Part shown: piece after piece, positions 7,945-17,242 of the stretch
How positions within the stretch are numbered: the first letter of the stretch is position 1
Layout: every line of letters starts with the position of its first letter
From: Roseinatronobacter sp052379845
GTDB taxonomy: Bacteria; Pseudomonadota; Alphaproteobacteria; Rhodobacterales; Rhodobacteraceae
Reading direction: 5' to 3' (one strand)
DNA length: 64,000 nucleotides
NCBI GenBank assembly: GCA_052379845.1
Contig: JBQTCF010000007.1
Notes under the pieces: generated by a model
Database searches by the model: none
The model's input: the letters and a program-made list of their open reading frames with translations, nothing else
What the model was told of the DNA's origin: nothing
Translations under genes and position numbers: made by a program

Positions 7945-10197
7945 TCATGGACGCGCGGGTAGCAGTTCTGCCAGCCTTTCGCGCAAAAGTGTGCTGTCGC
8001 GCACCGTGTTGCGACCCGCATTCAACAACCCTGACGGCACAGCATTTTCGTTTCGTAATGGAACCGCCAAGGGCTGGACAGAACCTGTTTCGACTTCTTG
8101 CGCTGTCTGCATCATTGCCGGTTGGGCCGGCCGTTCTTCCGATGCAACGCTTTCCGTGATGCTGGCTTCCATATTACGTTCGGCCACGTCAGTAGCATTC
8201 GCTTCCGGGGCAGAAATGTCGGGTAATGGTGTGGCGTCCAGCGCCGTGGCGATGTCACGCACTGGTCCTGTGCCGGTGTTGTCACTCTCTTGGGTGGTGG
8301 CCGGTTCGGCGATCAGAAGCTGTGCCTGCACATCAAATCCCAGGCGGGAAAGACGGCTTGCGAGCTCTGATTTCACGGGCCACGGCACCGATCCTTCCCA
8401 AGGGCGATACTCGAACACAAGGGTCACGAAGGACCTGTCATCGGCCTCGCGCACCAGGTCCAGCAGCAAATCGGCCATAAGGGCGTCAGTTTGTGGTTCA
8501 GGCAGGGCCGCGTCATTTTCCCGCGCAAGGGTGAAAGCGTCAGCATGCCGACCCGAACGTGACACCCCTTTTGCAAGAAGCGTGGCAAGCCTGTGCCCCT
8601 CCTCCGACCCGCGAAGCGCGCGCAAGGCATCTTGCGCTTCTTGCGCCAGTTCCGCTGACACCGGTTCGTCCAAATCCTGTTGCCGTTGCAGCAGGAATGT
8701 CAAAGATTCAAACGTCGGTTCAGAGATAAGGTTTTGTTCAAGTCGCTGCGCGTCTTGAGCTGAGGCGCGCGGCAGATCAAGGGCAGCTTGCGCAATGCGC
8801 AACGGGTCCGATTGCATCTGTGTGACCCTGTCAAGGCTGTCGCGTATGCTGTGCGCCGGCGACAAATGCCCTTGCGCGGCAAGGTGGCGGATAACATATG
8901 GCCCAAGATGCAGACGCAGATGTGGCGGAAGCGCCTGAACCGCTTGCGTCAGGTAGGTCACGGGATACCCGGCAGGCAAATCTTGCGGCAAGATGACCAG
9001 CGCTTGCCATAGAACACCCATCTCACCACAGGCTTCAAGCCCTGACAGGGTCAGGTTTTCGGGAAGCGGATCAAGATCAATGAGGTGACTCAGCACCTCC
9101 AGGACCTGGTTTTCGGGGGGCTGCGGGCTGATCAGCGACAGGATCAGGCGCGCCTCGGCGCCGAACCCCAGATACAGATAATGCTTCGCAAGCGCACGCG
9201 TAGCGTCAAGGTCCAGCATGTCGGTCTCGTTGAACAATTGGCCGGGGACATAGGGCGCAGGCGTGTCAGTGGCGGCCCCCGCCCAACCGGAGGGATCCAT
9301 CATGTGCGCGGGCGGACAAGTTGCCCTGGTGTCATTTTGCAACGCGCGCGATGCGGCGCCACGGGCCGCAGACACGCTGTCGGTGACGGTGAAATGGCCT
9401 GATATGTCCGCGGTCTGTGCGGAGCTGTCCGGTGCAGGTCGGGTGTGCATTGTGGTTGCGTCTGGCGGCGGATCTGGCTGCGCGGACTGGTTGGGGGTCA
9501 GCAGACCTTGGCCAACAGCTTCTGATAATGCGCGGCCCAATTCTGTTGTCATGCTCCCCAATGCGGACAACGGCTCGGGAACCGGCCGGGCAGGCTGGGG
9601 CGTTGGCAGGATGTCTGGGGCTGATGCGCCGACCACTTGTGTCAGTAGCAAGGACGGGCGGTCTTGAGTCGCGGATGCGCGGCCCGTGAGCAAGGCGGCC
9701 AGAGATTCACCCGCCAGTTGGGCATGGGCGCGCGGCTGCGCAGGCACCGCTTGTTCGATTAGTTGAGACTGGTCAGGCCGCGTCTGGGGGCGCGGCGAAT
9801 TGCGGGTGGCCAACATGGCCGAGGTTTCGATTTCAACGATGTCGATGACAAGATACCGAGGCAGATCCTCTGACGCGCGAATAACGCAATCGCAAGCAAG
9901 TTTCAGTTCCAACCCGGAGTCGATTTCCCGTAACGACGCAAGCCGCGTTCGTGGAATCCGCGCGAAAGTCTGAGAGAGATCGAAATCCAGCGCCGGGCCC
10001 GAGATCGCCAGTATCCCCAGATGCCCGTCTTGGGACAAGCGCCAGTCATTTGCTTCGGGAATTTGCACGGTCAGACGGGTGAACACGCTATGTTCGCCCG
10101 CTCGAACGGGAACAATTGTGGTCTGCGCCGTTGCCCCGAAGCCGACGAAACAACACCCCAAAACAGCAAGATACCTGATGTAGTATATCATCTTCAC
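7945..10197 (-). CDS. Large exported protein of the flagellar cluster (MotC-like candidate)
   Basis: A 750-residue protein with a signal peptide (residues 1-24, cleavage near GATAQ). A short beta-rich domain (about 28-130) is followed by a long Pro/Ser/Thr-rich linker (about 140-330), then a helical repeat-rich region (about 340-640, with Leu/Ala-rich TPR-like or Sel1-like helices), and a disordered tail. The four-base ATGA overlap with motA shows translational coupling. With MotA and a MotE-like protein beside it, a periplasmic motor protein comparable in place to rhizobial MotC is a reasonable inference, but I do not recognise a sequence family. No motB is nearby. Confidence 0.6.
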   Translation of the reverse strand: MKMIYYIRYLAVLGCCFVGFGATAQTTIVPVRAGEHSVFTRLTVQIPEANDWRLSQDGHLGILAISGPALDFDLSQTFARIPRTRLASLREIDSGLELKLACDCVIRASEDLPRYLVIDIVEIETSAMLATRNSPRPQTRPDQSQLIEQAVPAQPRAHAQLAGESLAALLTGRASATQDRPSLLLTQVVGASAPDILPTPQPARPVPEPLSALGSMTTELGRALSEAVGQGLLTPNQSAQPDPPPDATTMHTRPAPDSSAQTADISGHFTVTDSVSAARGAASRALQNDTRATCPPAHMMDPSGWAGAATDTPAPYVPGQLFNETDMLDLDATRALAKHYLYLGFGAEARLILSLISPQPPENQVLEVLSHLIDLDPLPENLTLSGLEACGEMGVLWQALVILPQDLPAGYPVTYLTQAVQALPPHLRLHLGPYVIRHLAAQGHLSPAHSIRDSLDRVTQMQSDPLRIAQAALDLPRASAQDAQRLEQNLISEPTFESLTFLLQRQQDLDEPVSAELAQEAQDALRALRGSEEGHRLATLLAKGVSRSGRHADAFTLARENDAALPEPQTDALMADLLLDLVREADDRSFVTLVFEYRPWEGSVPWPVKSELASRLSRLGFDVQAQLLIAEPATTQESDNTGTGPVRDIATALDATPLPDISAPEANATDVAERNMEASITESVASEERPAQPAMMQTAQEVETGSVQPLAVPLRNENAVPSGLLNAGRNTVRDSTLLRERLAELLPARP

Positions 10198-11063
10198 GCC
10201 ACGTTCTTCTTGAGATCCCGCATCGCATTTTCCAGTTCATTGAAATCCGGGCGTTGATGATGCGGCGTGTTCTGCCGCCCCACTTCGATACAGATATTGG
10301 CTGGGTGCGCATGCAGGTTCGCAATCAGGACTTCACGAATCAGTTGAAAGAAATGATCGTCTTCTTCCACAATGTCGCGCATGCGCCCCGCGATTGGCCC
10401 CACAAATCCATAGGCCAGAAAAACCCCCAAAAATGTTCCCGTCAGCGCACCACCGATCATTTTACCCAAGATCTCTGGCGGTTCCGCGATGGCCCCCATG
10501 GTTTTGATGATCCCCAGAACAGCTGCAACAATTCCAAGGGCGGGAAGAGCGTCTGCAACGATCTGCACAGCATGGCTGGTGTGAAGGGCGTGGTGCTTAT
10601 GCGCTTCAAGGCGTTTGTCCAACACTTCCTCGACCTGATGGGGATCGTCATAGTTCATTGATGCGGCGCGCAATGTGTCGCAAATCAGATCAACGACATC
10701 ATGGTCCGCCTGGATTTTGGGATATTTCGAGAAGATGACAGACTCATTGGGCGCTTCGATCTGTTCTTCGATGGCGACGGGGTTCTGGCGCGAAAGCCAG
10801 ATCAGTTCGAACAGTAGGCACAGCAGATCGCGGTAGTCGTTCGGGGACCATTTCGGCCCCTTGAAAACGCGACCAATATCTCGCCCGGTGCTTTTGATGG
10901 TGCCCATGCTGTTGCCGAGGATAAAGGCACCGGCAGCTGCCCCCCCGATCATCATCATCTCGAAAGGGAGTGCCTTGAGAATGATACCCATCGTCCCGCC
11001 AGCGGCAAGATAGCCCCCGAAGACCATAACGAAGATGATGACGATGCCGACGATTGCGATCAC
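10194..11063 (-). CDS. motA: Flagellar motor stator protein MotA
   Basis: A 289-residue stator subunit that, with MotB, conducts ions to turn the flagellum. Four membrane segments are visible (about 3-20, 33-50, 168-190, 203-222). Pro174 in DALPALGIVAAVLGI corresponds to the essential Pro173 of E. coli MotA, and the cytoplasmic loop has charged residues that would meet FliG. MotB is not adjacent, which is unusual compared with enteric motAB but fits the scattered flagellar genes of this order. It is followed by the large exported protein with an ATGA overlap. Upstream (11064-11154) is a 91-bp gap before the motE-like gene. Confidence 0.95.
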   Translation of the reverse strand: MIAIVGIVIIFVMVFGGYLAAGGTMGIILKALPFEMMMIGGAAAGAFILGNSMGTIKSTGRDIGRVFKGPKWSPNDYRDLLCLLFELIWLSRQNPVAIEEQIEAPNESVIFSKYPKIQADHDVVDLICDTLRAASMNYDDPHQVEEVLDKRLEAHKHHALHTSHAVQIVADALPALGIVAAVLGIIKTMGAIAEPPEILGKMIGGALTGTFLGVFLAYGFVGPIAGRMRDIVEEDDHFFQLIREVLIANLHAHPANICIEVGRQNTPHHQRPDFNELENAMRDLKKNVA

Positions 11064-11154
11064 AATAAGCCTCTGTCTTGAAATTGGAGGAGGAAGGTGA
11101 AATCAGGATATTCACGCATCTTCGTTAAAAAAGCGCTTCGTTCGCGCCCATATA

Positions 11155-11745
11155 TCAGTCCCGCGGGGTGTTGGCGTTTCGACCGGCCAAAACTGCGCTG
11201 ATGGAATAGGCGGTCATTGGGTCAAGCGATGCCATGACCGCGCCTGCAAAATCCGGACGCAAGCGCGCAAAGAAGCCGGCTGCAAACTGGACATCCATCT
11301 GGCTGAAAAGTTCGGCGGCTTGTTGCGGCTTCATGTGTTCATACACTGCTGTCAGACGCGCGACATCGTCCTCGGCTGCGGATTCCGTAAGCGCCAAGGT
11401 CTGAAGTAGGCGCTCTTCGGCCTGTGCAAGCTGTTCAAGTTGCGCGCGAATGTCGGCTTCGGCCTGCCTGAGTTCCTCGGCGCGTTGTTCAAGGCGTTCT
11501 TCCATTTGCTGTAAACGCGCCTCTCTGGCGCGCAGACTTTGGAACAAGTCGCCCGGATCGGGGGCAGGAGGGTCCTGTGCGATGGCGGCATCAACCTGGG
11601 CTGTGTCATTTTCCGCAGCAATGACTTCTGCCACGCCAAGGCCAAGCCGTGACAGCCCCGCAACAAAAAACAACCCCGTCAACACCATCAACGCCGAAGA
11701 GGCGCCGCGTTTCTGAGCTGACTTATGTGCGTAGGGGTGTTTCAT
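11155..11745 (-). CDS. MotE-like protein with MgtE N-type domain
   Basis: A 196-residue protein with one N-terminal membrane segment (about 17-40), a charged coiled coil (about 70-115, rich in Glu, Arg and Gln) and a C-terminal MgtE-N-like helical domain (about 125-190, MKPQQAAELFSQMD...). This layout matches MotE, which in Sinorhizobium acts as a periplasmic chaperone for MotC. Its gene lies between motA and fliL-linked genes, so a motility role is well supported by position. The ATG overlaps the stop of the upstream gene by four bases. Confidence 0.7.
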   Translation of the reverse strand: MKHPYAHKSAQKRGASSALMVLTGLFFVAGLSRLGLGVAEVIAAENDTAQVDAAIAQDPPAPDPGDLFQSLRAREARLQQMEERLEQRAEELRQAEADIRAQLEQLAQAEERLLQTLALTESAAEDDVARLTAVYEHMKPQQAAELFSQMDVQFAAGFFARLRPDFAGAVMASLDPMTAYSISAVLAGRNANTPRD

Positions 11746-12173
11746 CGCCGACGTCCCATGGTATCGCGTTGTCGCAAAACGCGGGGTTTGTTGAGTTTGC
11801 CTTGCAAGAGTGGTGCGAAATCGTCCGCCGTCAGTGTTTCCGTCTCGTCCGTGGCCACGTCTGCCGCCGCCCGATCTGCCTTGGGTGCCCTTGCGCGGGG
11901 TTTGGCAGCAGCAAGCAACAATTCCAGATTGCGTGTCGCTGTTTCGGCCCGTGCGATCGTCAGGTTCAGACTTGTTTCAGCCTTGGTGCTGGATTGTGAC
12001 GCTGCATTCAGGGCCTGCGTCAGCGCGTCGACCTGTTGCGACAGGATTGCGATTGCCGAACCCACATCGCCATCAAGGCGCGTCAGCGCCCGCAATCTGC
12101 GCGACAGCAGCATGCAATATGCTGCGGCAAGGAAAGCGCCAAGCGCGACTGCTATATCAACCAGAATTGCCAT
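11742..12173 (-). CDS. DUF6468-like flagellar cluster membrane protein
   Basis: A 143-residue protein with an N-terminal membrane segment (about 4-22), a helical heptad-rich region (30-90) and a low-complexity, charged C-terminus ending in basic residues. It resembles the alphaproteobacterial DUF6468 proteins found beside fliL. Its function is not known; position suggests an accessory part in flagellar placement or assembly. It lies ten bases downstream of fliL and overlaps the motE-like gene by ATGA, so fliL, this gene and the motE-like gene form one transcription unit. Confidence 0.6.
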   Translation of the reverse strand: MAILVDIAVALGAFLAAAYCMLLSRRLRALTRLDGDVGSAIAILSQQVDALTQALNAASQSSTKAETSLNLTIARAETATRNLELLLAAAKPRARAPKADRAAADVATDETETLTADDFAPLLQGKLNKPRVLRQRDTMGRRR

Positions 12174-12183
12174 GACGACCCCC

Positions 12184-12666
12184 TTAGCTCAGTATGAATT
12201 CGGTAATCAGAAAATCGCGGATGTGACCCTGACCTGCGACTGTTTGCAGCCGGCGCAGAATCTGGGCGCGCAGCCGGATCAGCGAGGCAGGCTCGGCCAG
12301 GTCGCGTGGATCAACTGCGCGCAGATACATGTTGATGATGTCGATGAAGCGCGGTTGCAGGCGTTCAAGCTCCGCACGGGAACTTGCCTCAACCTCGAGT
12401 TGGCCCGAGAATTGCAAATGCCGCGAACTTGATCCGGGCGCGAGACTGACAGTGATTCGCTCAATCGGAATGAACGCAAAATCCTGTGCGATGCTCGCAG
12501 GTTTGGTTTCCGGCGCGGAAGGGGCCAGGATCAGCCCCGAATACACTGCATAAAAGCCCCCGCCGCCAAGGGCCAAAGCCCCTGCAAGGCCAAGCAATAT
12601 TGGCATAAGGGCCTTCTTCTTTGGCGCCCCCTCGGTGCCGGACGCTGTGTCTGTGGCTGCGGTCAT
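12184..12666 (-). CDS. fliL: Flagellar basal body-associated protein FliL
   Basis: A 160-residue inner-membrane protein. A short charged cytoplasmic tail (1-19) precedes one membrane segment (about 21-43), and the periplasmic FliL domain follows, with the typical FIPIERITVSL start and the C-terminal pattern RDFLITEFILS. FliL supports stator function around the basal body. It heads the minus-strand flagellar unit, and its upstream region is shared with divergently transcribed fliF. Confidence 0.9.
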   Translation of the reverse strand: MTAATDTASGTEGAPKKKALMPILLGLAGALALGGGGFYAVYSGLILAPSAPETKPASIAQDFAFIPIERITVSLAPGSSSRHLQFSGQLEVEASSRAELERLQPRFIDIINMYLRAVDPRDLAEPASLIRLRAQILRRLQTVAGQGHIRDFLITEFILS

Positions 12667-12713
12667 ATGCCATTTCCCGTAAAACGAATTTTCTTACATA
12701 TGCCACAAGGTCA

Positions 12714-12728
12714 CTAACTGATTATTAA
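12714..12728 (-). promoter_or_regulatory. Candidate CtrA-binding site between fliL and fliF
   Basis: Read on the minus strand this is TTAA-TAATCAG-TTAG, seven of eight matches to the CtrA recognition pattern TTAA-N7-TTAA. It sits in the 121-bp divergent region between the two flagellar transcription units. CtrA is a known activator of flagellar genes in Rhodobacterales. Confidence 0.4.
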
Positions 12729-12787
12729 GCGAGAGAGGTGAAACTGCGATCAGATCAAGGGCAGAAGCCCACACAAGGAGAATCGCA

Positions 12788-14392
12788 GTGCAGAAGATTC
12801 AGTCGCTCTGGGCCGCACTGGACACGACCAGACGCGTCATGATCATCGGGGCAGTCGCCTTGATGTTTGCGGCCGTCATGGGGTTGGCGCGGCTTGCCTC
12901 CAGCCCGGGGATGTCGTTGCTCTATGCCGGGCTTGAAGATGCCGCCGCGGGAGAGGTGATTCAAACATTGGACACGCGCGGCATTCGCTATGATGTGCGT
13001 GGGGATGCTATATTCGTGCCCTCGGCATTGCGCGATGAAACACGCCTTATGCTGGCCGCCGCGGGGCTGCCTGCCAATTCCCATTCTGGGTATGAACTGC
13101 TTGATTCGCTTACAGGATTTGGCACCACATCGCAGATGTTCGATGCGGCTTATTGGCGCGCGCGCGAAGGTGAGTTGGCGCGCACCATCACCGCAAGCCC
13201 GCATATCCGTTCTGCGCGGGTGCATATCTCGCAAGGTGCGAATTCAGCCTTCCGGCGCGAAATTGCGCCAAGCGCCTCGGTGACAGTGACGACATCTTCG
13301 GGCATGCTCAACCCCGCGCAGGCGCGCGCAATCCGCTATCTTGTCGCGTCTGCGATTGCCGGCATGCAGCCCGAGCAGGTGTCCGTGATCGATGGTGCGG
13401 GCGGTCTGGTCTATGGCCCCGAAACCGAAGCGCTGGCAAACGGGACCACCACCGACCGCGAGGCCGATATGCGCCGCAGGGTCGAACGATTGCTGGAAGC
13501 GCATGTCGGTCATGGCCGTGCGGTTGTGGAACTCAGCCTGGAAACCGTCACGGACCGCGAGACGATTCAAGAACGACTGGTCGATCCCGAAACGCGCGTG
13601 GCCATCAGCACTGAAACCGAAGAAAGCGAAACCAGCAGCACCGACACGCGCGGGGGCGTCACAGTGGCCAGTAATGTGCCCGATGGTGATGCGGCCGGCA
13701 CTGACGGCAGCGCGCAAGCCCGCGAAAGCCAGAACCGCCAGCGCACAAATTTTGACGTGTCTGAAACGCGCCGCGAAATTGAACGTCTGCCCGGTGCGGT
13801 GCGGCGCTTGACTGTTGCTGTGCTGATTGACGGCATCACTGAACCTGATGATCAGGGCGTCATGTCATGGCGACCCCGCAATGCCGAAGAACTTGAGGGC
13901 CTGCACGAGCTTGTGGCGTCTGCGGTCGGGTATGATGAAACGCGCGGCGATGTCATAACTCTGCGGTCGCTGCCATTCGAGCCGGTGGCGGCCTTGGGCA
14001 CAGAGGCAAGTTCGGGGCTGTTTTCTGCATCCAGTCTGGACATCATGACCTTGCTAAAATGGGCCTTTGCGCTGCTTGCGCTTGTGGTTCTGGCCCTGTT
14101 TGTGCTGCGGCCCATCCTTCAGGCCGCAACGCAACAAAGCGGTGGGGCAGGATTTGACGGGTTCGACAATGATTCCGTTCCGGGTTTGCCGGGGGCAGGC
14201 GGTTTTCCTGAAATGGCCAGCCCGATGGCGCTGGATTTTTCGGGAATGGGGGGGGGCGATGCGTCTTTCGGGGGCGGGGATGATCCTGTCGCGCGTCTGC
14301 GCGAGTTGATTGCAGAACGGCAGCAGGAATCGGTCGAAGTGTTGCGCCATTGGATGGATGACGCAGGGAATGCCTCGAAAGGGCCAAAATGA
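12788..14392 (+). CDS. fliF: Flagellar MS-ring protein FliF
   Basis: A 534-residue protein that builds the MS ring in the inner membrane. Two membrane segments frame the protein (about 16-36 and 422-442). The periplasmic part has the YscJ/FliF ring-building motifs LLYAGLEDAAAGEVIQTL and VHISQGANSAFRRE, with a Ser/Thr-rich insert at about 280-320. The cytoplasmic tail VARLRELIAERQQESVEVL would bind FliG. Translation starts at GTG 12788, supported by AAGGAG at 12775-12780. fliG does not follow it, unlike many other clusters. It overlaps the next gene by ATGA. Confidence 0.93.
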   Translation: MQKIQSLWAALDTTRRVMIIGAVALMFAAVMGLARLASSPGMSLLYAGLEDAAAGEVIQTLDTRGIRYDVRGDAIFVPSALRDETRLMLAAAGLPANSHSGYELLDSLTGFGTTSQMFDAAYWRAREGELARTITASPHIRSARVHISQGANSAFRREIAPSASVTVTTSSGMLNPAQARAIRYLVASAIAGMQPEQVSVIDGAGGLVYGPETEALANGTTTDREADMRRRVERLLEAHVGHGRAVVELSLETVTDRETIQERLVDPETRVAISTETEESETSSTDTRGGVTVASNVPDGDAAGTDGSAQARESQNRQRTNFDVSETRREIERLPGAVRRLTVAVLIDGITEPDDQGVMSWRPRNAEELEGLHELVASAVGYDETRGDVITLRSLPFEPVAALGTEASSGLFSASSLDIMTLLKWAFALLALVVLALFVLRPILQAATQQSGGAGFDGFDNDSVPGLPGAGGFPEMASPMALDFSGMGGGDASFGGGDDPVARLRELIAERQQESVEVLRHWMDDAGNASKGPK

Positions 14393-14979
14393 GAAATGTC
14401 ATGCTGAAACTCGAGGTTTTCGAGGCCGCGCCCGCTGATGAAGACCCGCTTCTGGATGCGGAAGCTGCGGAAAAATTGCGCGAAAGCGCCTATGAGCAGG
14501 GCTATGGTGCCGGCTGGCAGGACGCGCTTGCGCAGCTGCGCGATGAGGATGCGTTGCGCCAAAGTGCGGCACTTGAAGCGCTGCAGGCCATCAGTTTCAC
14601 ATATAACGAAGCGCATGCAACGCTCGAAGCATCGTTCATGTCGCTGACGCGGACCTTGTTGGAAACGCTTGTTCCCGAAGTTCTGCGTCTGTCGCTTCCC
14701 GGTCTGGTTCTGGAAAGTCTGCAACAGGCCGCCAGCCGTGACACGCGCGTGCCATTGCATTTGTATTGCGCCCCGCAGGTGCGTGCAACTTTGGAACAGG
14801 TGGTGGCCGCCGTGCCGGGGCTGGAGGTCCAGTTGCTGGACGAGCCAAGCTACAGCGAAGCGCAGGTGTCGCTGCGTCTGGACGATCAGCAAAACAACAT
14901 TGACCTCGATTCGGTGCTGGCGCAGCTTCAGGCCGCGTTTTCCCGGCAGCTGGATCTCAAGGCACGCAAAGGAGCCTGA
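14389..14979 (+). CDS. FliH-like flagellar export regulator
   Basis: A 196-residue cytoplasmic protein in the place of FliH/FlbE, the negative regulator and tether of the FliI export ATPase. The N-terminal part (35-60) is an extended helix with small-residue spacing, and the C-terminal half (about 95-190) has the FliH/HrpE-like pattern, including PEVLRLSLPGLV and EAQVSLRLDDQQNNIDL. The ATG overlaps the fliF stop (ATGA); an in-frame ATG at 14401 is an alternative. Sequence resemblance is weak, so position carries much of the call. Confidence 0.7.
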   Translation: MRNVMLKLEVFEAAPADEDPLLDAEAAEKLRESAYEQGYGAGWQDALAQLRDEDALRQSAALEALQAISFTYNEAHATLEASFMSLTRTLLETLVPEVLRLSLPGLVLESLQQAASRDTRVPLHLYCAPQVRATLEQVVAAVPGLEVQLLDEPSYSEAQVSLRLDDQQNNIDLDSVLAQLQAAFSRQLDLKARKGA

Positions 14980-14981
14980 CA

Positions 14982-15254
14982 ATGGAAGAACGTGACCTGA
15001 ATACTGCGATACTGGAACAGGTGCCGGTGGAAATATCCGTCTCGGTCGGGCGGGCGCGGCCCATGGTGCGCGACCTGATGCGTCTGGGGCGCGAATCGGT
15101 TCTGCCGCTGGACCGTCGTATTGATGATCCGGTGGAGTTGTTTATTGCCGACAAATTGATCGCGCGCGGCGTTCTGGAAGAACTTGAAGGCGAAAATGCG
15201 GGGTTTTTGGGTGTGCGCCTGACCGAGATTATTGACCTGAAAGCGGCACTTTAG
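14982..15254 (+). CDS. fliN: Flagellar motor switch protein FliN
   Basis: A 90-residue C-ring protein made almost wholly of one SpoA domain. VPVEISVSVGRARPMVRDL near the N-terminus and the VELFIADKLIARG stretch are typical of FliN. It starts two bases after the FliH-like gene and is followed four bases later by fliP, so the four genes fliF-fliH-fliN-fliP are one operon. The short length suggests that the longer N-terminal helix found in some FliN proteins is missing. Confidence 0.9.
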   Translation: MEERDLNTAILEQVPVEISVSVGRARPMVRDLMRLGRESVLPLDRRIDDPVELFIADKLIARGVLEELEGENAGFLGVRLTEIIDLKAAL

Positions 15255-15258
15255 GGAC

Positions 15259-15999
15259 ATGATACACCGGATCGTCGTTTTGATAGCAGCACTTGGCACG
15301 GGCCTTTTGTTGTCGGGCACCGCTGCGCTTGCGCAGGAGGTGACGTTCAGCTTCGGCGGGGCGGACGGGTCGCTGGCGGTGCGCAGTGTGCAGCTTATTG
15401 TTGTGCTGACATTGCTCAGTCTGGTGCCGGGCATTCTGGTTATGGTGACCTGCTTTCCCTTCATCGTGACAGTGCTTGCGATTTTGCGGCAGGCGCTTGG
15501 GCTGATGCAATCACCGCCCAATATGCTGATTGTGTCGCTGGCGCTGTTTTTGACCTATTTCGTGATGGAGCCTGTCTTTGTCGCCGCTTGGCAGGGCGGG
15601 ATTGTCCCGCTGAATGCTGGGGATATTGAGCTGGAAGATGCGTTTTTGCGCGTGGCGGACCCGTTTCGGCAGTTCATGGCCGCGCGCGTGGATGTGCCAA
15701 CCTATGAAAGCCTTGCCAATCTGCGCCCCGACAATGTGGGGGACCTGTCCCCTGATGCGCCGCTTTCGGTGCTGGTGCCCGCCTTCATGCTCAGCGAGGT
15801 TGCGCGCGCTTTTCAGATCGGGTTCCTGATTTTCCTGCCCTTCCTGATTATTGACCTTGTCGTGGCTGCAGTCCTGATGTCGATGGGCATGATGATGGTG
15901 CCGCCCGCGATTGTGTCGTTGCCGTTCAAGCTGTCGTTTTTCGTGATTGCCGACGGGTGGCGGCTGGTGTCGGAAGCATTGGTGCGAAGTTACATGTAA
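15259..15999 (+). CDS. fliP: Flagellar type III export protein FliP
   Basis: A 246-residue export gate subunit. It has a cleavable signal peptide (about 1-25, ending ALAQ), then four membrane segments. The FliP signatures are visible: TCFPFIVTVLAILRQALG, PPNMLIVSLALFLT, and near the C-terminus the MGMMMVPPAIVSLPFKL motif. It forms the core pore with FliQ and FliR, which are not in the window. It is the last gene of the fliF operon; no clear terminator follows before ychF. Confidence 0.95.
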   Translation: MIHRIVVLIAALGTGLLLSGTAALAQEVTFSFGGADGSLAVRSVQLIVVLTLLSLVPGILVMVTCFPFIVTVLAILRQALGLMQSPPNMLIVSLALFLTYFVMEPVFVAAWQGGIVPLNAGDIELEDAFLRVADPFRQFMAARVDVPTYESLANLRPDNVGDLSPDAPLSVLVPAFMLSEVARAFQIGFLIFLPFLIIDLVVAAVLMSMGMMMVPPAIVSLPFKLSFFVIADGWRLVSEALVRSYM

Positions 16000-16076
16000 T
16001 CGCGCGCGATGCCCTTGCCACATCTGCGCCCAAACCCTAAAAGCGGCCCTTGCGAATGCCAGTCAGGGGAATGGTG

Positions 16077-17174
16077 ATGGGTTTCAAGATGGGAATCGTG
16101 GGTTTGCCGAATGTCGGCAAGTCTACATTGTTTAACGCATTGACGAAAACTGCCGCCGCGCAGGCTGCAAATTTCCCGTTCTGCACCATTGAACCCAATG
16201 TGGGCGATGTGGCGGTGCCGGATGCGCGACTGCAAAACCTGGCCGATATCGCCAAATCCCGAGAGGTGATTCCAACGCGCATGACCTTTGTCGATATCGC
16301 GGGACTGGTGCGCGGCGCGTCCAAGGGGGAGGGGCTGGGGAACCAGTTTCTGGCCAATATCCGCGAAGTTGACGCCATTGCCCATGTGTTGCGCTGTTTT
16401 GAAGATGACGATGTTACCCATGTAGAAGGGAAGATCGACCCGGTTGCCGATGCCGAAACCATTGAAACGGAATTGATGATTTCGGATATGGAATCCATCG
16501 AGCGGCGTCTTGCGAACCTGTCGCGCAAATTGCGCGGGGGGGACAAGGAAGCGCTGGAACACGACGCGCTGTTGCGCCGCGCGTTGGTGGCGCTGGAAGC
16601 GGGCAAACCCGCCCGCACAGTTGAAATCAGCGCCGAGGAAACAAAAAACTGGCGCATGTTGCAATTGCTGACGGCCAAACCCGTGCTGTTTGTGTGCAAT
16701 GTCGAGGAATCCTCGGCGGGGACCGGAAACGCGCTGTCGGCCAAGGTGGCGGCCATAGCGCAGGCGCAAGGCGCGGCGCATGTCGTCATTTCCGCCCGCA
16801 TCGAGGAGGAGATCAGCCAGCTTGACGCTGAAGAAGCGCAGATGTTCCTGACCGAAATGGGCCTTGAAGAAGCCGGGTTGGACCGGCTTATTCGCGCGGG
16901 ATATCAGTTGTTGGGGTTGCAGACCTATTTTACTGTCGGCCCCAAGGAGGCGCGCGCCTGGACCATTCCGGCAGGCACGCTTGCGCCGCAAGCAGCGGGC
17001 GTCATCCATGGTGATTTTGAACGCGGCTTTATCCGCGCCGAAACAGTAGCTTATGACGATTACATCGCCTGTAACGGCGAAGCTGGCGCCAAGGATGCAG
17101 GAAAATTCCGTGTTGAGGGGAAATCCTATCAGGTCAAGGACGGCGATGTGCTGCATTTCCTGTTCAATGCCTGA
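16077..17174 (+). CDS. ychF: Redox-regulated ATPase/GTPase YchF (OBG family)
   Basis: A 365-residue universal OBG-family P-loop ATPase that associates with ribosomes and stress responses. The N-terminal motif GIVGLPNVGKSTLFNAL holds the P-loop, followed by DIAGLVRGASKGEGLGN (switch II region). A helical insert (about 110-190) and the C-terminal TGS domain (from about 280, YFTVGPKEARAWTI) complete the family layout. The start at 16077 (MGFKMG) matches the family N-terminus and has GGGGA seven bases upstream; earlier in-frame starts only add a short tail. Confidence 0.95.
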   Translation: MGFKMGIVGLPNVGKSTLFNALTKTAAAQAANFPFCTIEPNVGDVAVPDARLQNLADIAKSREVIPTRMTFVDIAGLVRGASKGEGLGNQFLANIREVDAIAHVLRCFEDDDVTHVEGKIDPVADAETIETELMISDMESIERRLANLSRKLRGGDKEALEHDALLRRALVALEAGKPARTVEISAEETKNWRMLQLLTAKPVLFVCNVEESSAGTGNALSAKVAAIAQAQGAAHVVISARIEEEISQLDAEEAQMFLTEMGLEEAGLDRLIRAGYQLLGLQTYFTVGPKEARAWTIPAGTLAPQAAGVIHGDFERGFIRAETVAYDDYIACNGEAGAKDAGKFRVEGKSYQVKDGDVLHFLFNA

Positions 17175-17242
17175 TTGTCAGGTTTGACATCCCTGCAAGC
17201 TTGGGGTTGTCTGGGGCGACGTCATGTCTTGCAGGTAGGCTG

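Noticed and set aside
15990..17156. Long open frame opposite ychF
   Set aside because: Shadow of ychF caused by high GC; no recognisable domain.
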